From: CAXBNB01 sp040151475
GTDB taxonomy: Bacteria > Bacteroidota > Bacteroidia > Cytophagales > Cyclobacteriaceae
Assembly: GCF_040151475.1 (NCBI RefSeq)
Contig: NZ_JBDKWG010000094.1
Span: forward strand, 1-57,139
Direction: 5' to 3'
DNA length: 57,139 bases
Position numbers and translations under genes: made by a program. A model generated the notes under the pieces. It saw only the letters and a list, made by a program, of their open reading frames with translations. It did not search any database and was not told the DNA's origin. Of this stretch, positions 52,617 through 57,139 are shown one piece after another. Within the stretch, counting starts at the first letter, position 1. Each line of letters begins with the position of its first letter.

Positions 52617-52717
52617 TTCCCCTACGGACTACTTTTAACAACACCAAACAAAAGCCAACTTTACATAAAGTTGGCTTTTTTAATGCCTTAAACCCACTTT
52701 TTTAAAGGTTTACTTTA
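52617..52717 (+). repeat. Right attachment repeat (attR-type) of the island
   Basis: Perfect 101-bp copy of 36649-36749, offset 15968 bp. Only the 15-bp tRNA end is present, with the terminator, so there is no second tRNA. After the repeat the sequence GTTCTGTTAC differs by one base deletion from the left side, which marks the native chromosome junction. Confidence 0.95.
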
Positions 52718-52735
52718 GTTCTGTTACTAATAAAC

Positions 52736-52765
52736 AAAAACCCTCCATACTTTACATATGAAGGG
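52736..52765 (-). terminator. Terminator of tRNA-Pro
   Basis: Read on the minus strand, CCCTTCATAT (52756-52765) pairs with AGTATGGAGGG (52741-52751, two G-T pairs) and is followed by TTTTT (52736-52740). Confidence 0.7.
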
Positions 52766-52769
52766 CTAG

Positions 52770-52847
<78 letters not shown>

Positions 52848-52892
52848 AACTTTCGGATGCAAAACTATAATTATTTTTCTGTAAATAGAATA

Positions 52893-53756
52893 TTACTTGA
52901 AAAAGTAAAAGCCAATAAAATACAAATTCATCATCAATGCAGAAATAAAGTTGAGGTTCATTGTATTGGAATAGTTGACATTATTGACATTTTTTCTCGA
53001 TCTTAAATACCAATAGCCAAAATAGAGTAAAACCGGCGATAAAAACAGCATGTAAAGAGAGGCATGAAATACGGAATAATACTGACTGTAAAAATAGAAG
53101 AACCCCATGGTAGCAATAAAAAAGGCAACCGCAGTAAAATGAAAAGTACCTAAAACTCCTAATCTCAAACTAATCGTAATGTCCCCTCTTTTTCGATCTT
53201 CATTATGCTGATATATCTGGGTCATGGGATAACTACCCCATAACAGCATGGAACTTAATAATGCCGGCAATTGGATGTTTAGGCTGGTAATCTCTTGGAA
53301 AGAAATATTACCCAAGCCAACACAAACCATGATAAAAGTGAAATAGCCCTGAAAAAAACCTGCCACAAACCATCCGGCAAAAGGCATTTTTTTTAGCCTA
53401 ATAGTGGGATGGCTGTAAGCTTTGGAAACCAGCCCATAGATAAGAAGCATTACCGTAAATTGCCAATTGATAAAAACACCAATTGCTATGGCTAAAAAAT
53501 CAAATAGAAGTGAATACCAATATAATTCTTTGGAAACCGTTGGAGGTTTTTTCAATCCACCAATACTTTCCTCGTCTTTGTCGAAATATGAATTGTATCC
53601 ATTGCTGGCCGGATAAAGAAATAAATGCAATACTATCCCTACTAAAATAAGGTTGACCAAAGGAAGTTTGCCTGACAAAGAACATGCAAAAAGAAAAACT
53701 GGTAGCAGGTAAAATGAAAATGGAATCCTCAGGTGAAGCAGTGTTGACTTGGTCAT
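52893..53756 (-). CDS. UbiA-family prenyltransferase
   Basis: 287 residues, about nine membrane helices. The first Asp-rich motif is NGYNSYFDKDEES (52-64) and the second is YQHNEDRKRGD near 183-193, both binding the prenyl diphosphate through magnesium. UbiA proteins prenylate aromatic acceptors. Encoded divergently from a type III polyketide synthase with a 142-bp gap, so it may act on the polyketide product. Confidence 0.88.
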   Translation of the reverse strand: MTKSTLLHLRIPFSFYLLPVFLFACSLSGKLPLVNLILVGIVLHLFLYPASNGYNSYFDKDEESIGGLKKPPTVSKELYWYSLLFDFLAIAIGVFINWQFTVMLLIYGLVSKAYSHPTIRLKKMPFAGWFVAGFFQGYFTFIMVCVGLGNISFQEITSLNIQLPALLSSMLLWGSYPMTQIYQHNEDRKRGDITISLRLGVLGTFHFTAVAFFIATMGFFYFYSQYYSVFHASLYMLFLSPVLLYFGYWYLRSRKNVNNVNYSNTMNLNFISALMMNLYFIGFYFFK

Positions 53757-53898
53757 ATACGCAATAATACAGATTAGAACACTTTTACAACTTTACGACT
53801 TACAAATATTTCAAATATATAGCACTCAAAACCTGAACTGATCCGATTTTTTATTTTTCATAGAATGATTAAATGAGTACTTTAGAGCGATAGAAATT

Positions 53899-54996
53899 AT
53901 GGGTGCATACATTACATCATTTGGAACCGCATTGCCAAAGTATAGGATTTCCCAAAAGGACGTTGTGGGTTTTTTATTGAATAATCTCAACCTGAGTGAC
54001 GAGAAGAAAAAAGAAACCGAAATCATATTTCGTGCTTCCGGCATCAGCCACAGACACAGCGTGTTAAAAGATTACACTACATCATTAGGTGGTTTTGAGT
54101 TTTTTCCAAATACCAACAATCTCGAACCATTTCCAGGTGTATCGCAGCGAATGCAGGTTTATAAAAAGGAAGCCTTGGTGCTATCTTTAGATGCCGTAAA
54201 GCAATGCATTGGTACTGATGACCCGAAAAATTTCACACACCTGATCACCGTCAGTTGCACTGGCATGTATGCTCCCGGCCTTGATTTTGACCTGGTAAAA
54301 TCTTTAGGACTTTCCCATTCCATCAAACGAACAGCCATCAACTTTATGGGTTGCTATGCGGCTTTCAATGCCTTGAAAGTTGCCAAAGATATTTGTACGG
54401 CAAATGCAGGATCAAAGGTGCTGATCGTATGTGTTGAGCTTTGCAGTTTGCATTTTCAAAAAAACCTCGATCAGGAAGATACTATTTTGGCCAACGCCTT
54501 ATTTGGTGATGGAGCTGCAGCCATTGTTGTGGAAGGCAACCCTTCAGTTCATCAGAGTCTGTCGATTGAAACCTTCTATTGCGACTTAATGATAGAAGGA
54601 GAGCAGGATATGACCTGGAGTATCGGAGATTTCGGTTTTGAAATGACCCTATCTTCGTATGTACCTGATCTGGTAAAAAAGGGGATCAAATCCCTAATCA
54701 CCAACTTGTTTAGCGAATTAAAGTTAAACACCAGCGACATCAGTCACTTTGCCATTCATCCCGGTGGAAAAAAAATACTGGAAGTGATAGAACAAGAGCT
54801 GGACATTTCAAAAGAAAGTAATGCATCAGCATATACGGTATTGAAAAACTACGGCAATATGTCGTCACCCACTATTTTGTTTGTATTAAAATCCATATTC
54901 GAAAAACTGGAAAAGCATGACAAGGAGTCTAAGATTCTTGGGCTCGCATTTGGACCGGGACTTACATTAGAAAGCATGTTGCTTAAAGTTTGTTAA
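53899..54996 (+). CDS. Type III polyketide synthase
   Basis: 365 residues with the thiolase fold. The catalytic triad is visible: C152 in INFMGCYAAF, H287 in FAIHPGGKK and N320 in KNYGNMSSPT. The N-terminal part GAYITSFGTALPKYRISQ is normal. Type III synthases extend acyl-CoA with malonyl-CoA to make alkylresorcinols or pyrones. It is followed 1 bp later by a methyltransferase and is divergent from a UbiA prenyltransferase. The starter unit cannot be read from the sequence. Confidence 0.93.
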   Translation: MGAYITSFGTALPKYRISQKDVVGFLLNNLNLSDEKKKETEIIFRASGISHRHSVLKDYTTSLGGFEFFPNTNNLEPFPGVSQRMQVYKKEALVLSLDAVKQCIGTDDPKNFTHLITVSCTGMYAPGLDFDLVKSLGLSHSIKRTAINFMGCYAAFNALKVAKDICTANAGSKVLIVCVELCSLHFQKNLDQEDTILANALFGDGAAAIVVEGNPSVHQSLSIETFYCDLMIEGEQDMTWSIGDFGFEMTLSSYVPDLVKKGIKSLITNLFSELKLNTSDISHFAIHPGGKKILEVIEQELDISKESNASAYTVLKNYGNMSSPTILFVLKSIFEKLEKHDKESKILGLAFGPGLTLESMLLKVC

Positions 54997-54997
54997 G

Positions 54998-55702
54998 ATG
55001 GTCAGCCTAAAAACCAGATCGTCAGAAGAGGAAATCATGGATGATTTTTCCCAATCAGGCGAAGTAATCAAACAAACGCTAAAAGAACTTGACAGAATAA
55101 ACACTTTGCTCGGGGGCAATCAGGTTTCAACCAGTGGCCTCAAAAAATTACTCTCTAAAGAAAAAAGCAAAATCTTTCATATCGCAGATTTGGGTTGTGG
55201 AGGCGGTGACCTGATGGTGGAAATGTCGAAATGGGGTAAAAAAAACGGATACGATTTAAGCTTTACTGGCATAGATGCCAATACCTCCATTATCGACTAT
55301 GCAAGGGAAAACACCAAAAGCTACAGAAACATTAACTACAAAGACTTGAACATATTTAGTTCTGAATTTAAGGAAATGAAATTTGATGTGGTGCATTGTA
55401 GTTTGTTTACCCATCATTTCACTGACGAACAACTGTCAATATTGATCAAACAGCTACTGACACAATCAAAAGCAGGTATCGTCATCAATGACTTGCACAG
55501 ACATATCATTTCTTATTACTTCACCAGGTGGGTCATTAGCGCATTGTCAAAATCTGAAATGGTCAGGTATGATTCGATTGTATCAGTCGCCCGTTCATTC
55601 AAGCGAAAAGAGTTGTTGTCTATCCTGGAAAAAGCAGAAGTCAGTAATTTTTCTTTGACTTGGAAATGGGCTTATCGGTGGCAGCTTATTATTTTTGGGT
55701 GA
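54998..55702 (+). CDS. SAM-dependent methyltransferase, polyketide-cluster type
   Basis: 234 residues, class I fold. The SAM-binding motif is HIADLGCGGGDLMVEMSKW near 62-80, followed by FTGIDANTSIIDYA. The substrate is likely the product of the preceding polyketide synthase, as in ubiquinone-like or alkylresorcinol methylation. Start codon lies 1 bp behind the synthase stop, so the two are co-transcribed. The gene is complete; the IS begins 27 bp after it. Confidence 0.85.
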   Translation: MVSLKTRSSEEEIMDDFSQSGEVIKQTLKELDRINTLLGGNQVSTSGLKKLLSKEKSKIFHIADLGCGGGDLMVEMSKWGKKNGYDLSFTGIDANTSIIDYARENTKSYRNINYKDLNIFSSEFKEMKFDVVHCSLFTHHFTDEQLSILIKQLLTQSKAGIVINDLHRHIISYYFTRWVISALSKSEMVRYDSIVSVARSFKRKELLSILEKAEVSNFSLTWKWAYRWQLIIFG

Positions 55703-55781
55703 GTGTTGAGAAGTTCAATTATATAATAGTGACATCCGCTTAAAAATGTGATTAGATTTAATCTTCTTGGAAAAATACAAT

Positions 55782-55803
55782 AGTGGAGATTTGACTCTCC
55801 ACT
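55782..55803 (+). other. Stem-loop ahead of the transposase start
   Basis: Perfect 8-bp arms AGTGGAGA/TCTCCACT with a 6-base loop. It sits inside the left end of the IS, 38 bp before the start codon. Such a hairpin can hide the transposase ribosome-binding area when the mRNA comes from a neighbouring promoter, limiting transposition. Confidence 0.6.
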
Positions 55804-55840
55804 AAAGTTTATGATGTTTGAGTTACCACACTTAGACATC

Positions 55841-57082
55841 ATGAGTAAAGATAGAAATTTGACCGGACAACCAGTAATTTGCCAATTGTTGTCTTTTATA
55901 CCACGAGATTTAGTTGAACGTGTTGCCACTAAGCATCAAAGCGACCATTATTATAAGACAATGACGACTTTTCGTCAATTGGTGTTTATTTTATATGGCG
56001 TTATATCAAGGTGTCATTCACTGAGTAATCTTTGCAAGTCCTTAATATTTTTAAACAAAAGGCTTCAGTATTTGGATATAACCAAGTTGCCAAGTAAAAG
56101 CACTTTGAGTGATGCGAACATCAATCGAAGCAGTGATGTTTTTGGTGATCTGTACCATCAATTGTATCAGCATTATAGAAGGTATCTCACCCCCAATCAC
56201 ATTGGATGCTTTATCAATGATGAAATTGATCCGAATTGTGTTGATATTTTTGATTCGAGCACCATTGGTTTGTTCACAGATGTATTCAAAGGAGCAGGAC
56301 GACTCCCACTTGAAGGTAGAAAAAAAGGTGGGTTGAAGATCCATGCAAAACTTCCATTGACTGGCTTTGTCCCTGATTTGATCTGTTTATCAGAAGCACG
56401 TAAAAATGATAAGGATTTCCTCGGACAGCTCAACGTGGAACCAGGTAAAATATACCTGTTTGACAAAGGCTATGTCAATTACAAAAAGTGGAAACAGATT
56501 CATCAAGCAGGTGCTTATTATTTAACAAGGTTAAATAAGAACGCTTCTTATCAAATTTTACTCGGACAGCCCAATCATATTAGTGAATATGCCAATGGTG
56601 GTATCATTGCAGACCAAACTGTTGCTTTTGACTCCATTCAAGCAAGAGTGGTTACATACAAAGATTTTGAGACTGGGAAGGTATTGAAGTTCGTGACCAA
56701 TCTGATGGACTGCCAACCAGAAACCATCGCATATCTTTACAAGTGTAGATGGTCGATAGAATTACTTTTTAAAAGGCTAAAACAAAACTTTGAACTTAAT
56801 TATTTTTACTCTGATAGTTGCGAAGGAATAAAAACCCAAATATGGATAGCGCTGATTGCCAATTTGATATTTACCGTTATTCATCGACAAGTCAAAGAAT
56901 GCGAATTATTCACTACAATAGTTTCAATGGCCTCCGCAAATTTGGGTTCATATATGTCTCTGGTCAAAGTTGTGAAAACTTCGCCGTTGACCGATCATAG
57001 CAGAAACCTACAGATAGTACAACTCAACATGTTCGATCCTACAAGTGGGGGTGTTTATGAGAACCTAGGAAAAGATCCTTAA
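55841..57082 (+). CDS. IS4-family transposase (DUF4372 N-terminus)
   Basis: 413 residues from ATG 55841; an upstream ATG at 55811 would add ten. The N-terminus TGQPVICQLLSFIPRDLVERVATKHQSDHYYK matches the DUF4372 type. DDE residues: D in IFDSSTIGLF, D in YLFDKGYVNYKKW, and E in the YREK-like signature YKCRWSIELLFKRLKQNFEL. No frameshift or stop is seen, so the gene looks active. Confidence 0.93.
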   Translation: MSKDRNLTGQPVICQLLSFIPRDLVERVATKHQSDHYYKTMTTFRQLVFILYGVISRCHSLSNLCKSLIFLNKRLQYLDITKLPSKSTLSDANINRSSDVFGDLYHQLYQHYRRYLTPNHIGCFINDEIDPNCVDIFDSSTIGLFTDVFKGAGRLPLEGRKKGGLKIHAKLPLTGFVPDLICLSEARKNDKDFLGQLNVEPGKIYLFDKGYVNYKKWKQIHQAGAYYLTRLNKNASYQILLGQPNHISEYANGGIIADQTVAFDSIQARVVTYKDFETGKVLKFVTNLMDCQPETIAYLYKCRWSIELLFKRLKQNFELNYFYSDSCEGIKTQIWIALIANLIFTVIHRQVKECELFTTIVSMASANLGSYMSLVKVVKTSPLTDHSRNLQIVQLNMFDPTSGGVYENLGKDP

Positions 57083-57139
57083 TTCAACTTCTACAAGACC
57101 TTTTTGTGAAAAATAGAATTTAGTCGGATGTCAGTAATT

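Larger units (their letters stand above)
36649..52717. mobile_element. Integrated element (genomic island) in tRNA-Glu, about 16 kb
   Basis: Bounded by the perfect 101-bp repeats, with a tyrosine integrase just inside the left end and an AbiE pair at the right end. Contents: integrase, excisionase-like protein, DUF3987 replication-type ATPase, candidate iteron array, hypotheticals of the replication or packaging type, then defence cargo (RelE-like toxin pair, methylase/nuclease pair, AbiEi/AbiEii, Fic remnant). The left half is read on the plus strand, the cargo mostly on the minus strand. I recognise no relaxase, capsid, portal or large terminase, so it is not a complete phage or conjugative element; a phage satellite or mobilisable replicon needing a helper would fit. 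Confidence 0.92.
55730..57133 (+). mobile_element. IS4-family insertion sequence
   Basis: The element spans imperfect terminal inverted repeats: TGACATCCGC at 55730 on the left and the complement of TGACATCCGA at the right end (57133), about 14 of 19 bases alike. It holds one transposase gene and a guarding hairpin. The window ends 6 bp later, so a target duplication cannot be verified. It lies 27 bp downstream of the methyltransferase and therefore may separate the polyketide operon from further genes. Confidence 0.85.

Noticed and set aside
52617..52632. Second, partial tRNA-Glu gene
   Set aside because: Only the 15-base 3' end carried in the att repeat is present.
36649..52717. Complete prophage
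   Set aside because: No capsid, portal, large terminase, tail or lysis gene is recognised.
36649..52717. Conjugative element
   Set aside because: No relaxase, coupling protein or Tra gene is recognised; the only replication-type gene is DUF3987.

Overview
The window looks like a chromosome segment of a Bacteroidota bacterium of the Cytophagales type. The grounds are a complete PorP-GldK-GldL-GldM-GldN type IX secretion/gliding cluster, a PorW/SprE-like lipoprotein, DUF4271 next to hemD, a YtxJ bacillithiol-type protein, low GC, almost no Shine-Dalgarno sequences, several TTG/GTG starts, and promoters of the TTTG-N19/20-TAnnTTTG type. This is read from gene content only; the species is not identified.

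Layout. 1-36.4 kb is ordinary chromosome: recJ, lptB, a GH3-like enzyme, a HisA-like barrel, a two-component pair, a HAD phosphatase with an ArsR regulator, sprE/porW, a class A PBP, uvrC, the gldN-M-L-K-porP block on the minus strand, hemD-DUF4271, a BamA/TamA-like barrel, hemW, a LytS/LytTR pair, type II NADH dehydrogenase, stress and redox genes, an ECF sigma operon and a GNAT-like protein.

36.65-52.72 kb is an integrated genetic element of about 16 kb. It sits in the 3' end of a tRNA-Glu(TTC) gene and is bounded by a perfect 101-bp direct repeat (36649-36749 and 52617-52717) covering the tRNA 3' end and its terminator. From left to right it carries: a tyrosine integrase with a consensus promoter; a RelE-like toxin pair sandwiched between two copies of the integrase 3' end; an Arm-like protein; an excisionase-like protein; a DUF3987 primase/helicase-type ATPase; a 330-bp zone with ten GTCTCA/TGAGAC motifs (candidate replication origin or operator array); several unrecognised genes, including a tightly overlapping cluster of an HTH/coiled-coil protein and small proteins; then, on the minus strand, a cargo of defence genes: an Eco57I-type methylase with a putative D..ExK nuclease, a Fic remnant, and an AbiEi/AbiEii pair under an operator-promoter that can be read base by base. 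No relaxase, capsid or terminase is recognisable, so it resembles a phage satellite or a cryptic integrative replicon carrying defence cargo.

52.7-57.1 kb returns to chromosome: a tRNA-Pro with an unusual AGG anticodon, then a UbiA-type prenyltransferase divergent from a type III polyketide synthase and a methyltransferase (a likely lipid or quinone pathway), whose downstream side is occupied by a complete IS4-type insertion sequence reaching the end of the window.

The most promising undescribed material is inside the island: the GTCTCA array, the duplicated integrase tail around the toxin pair, the serial hairpins in front of the replication genes, and the 44.4-46.0 kb cluster of small overlapping genes preceded by four 10-bp tandem repeats.
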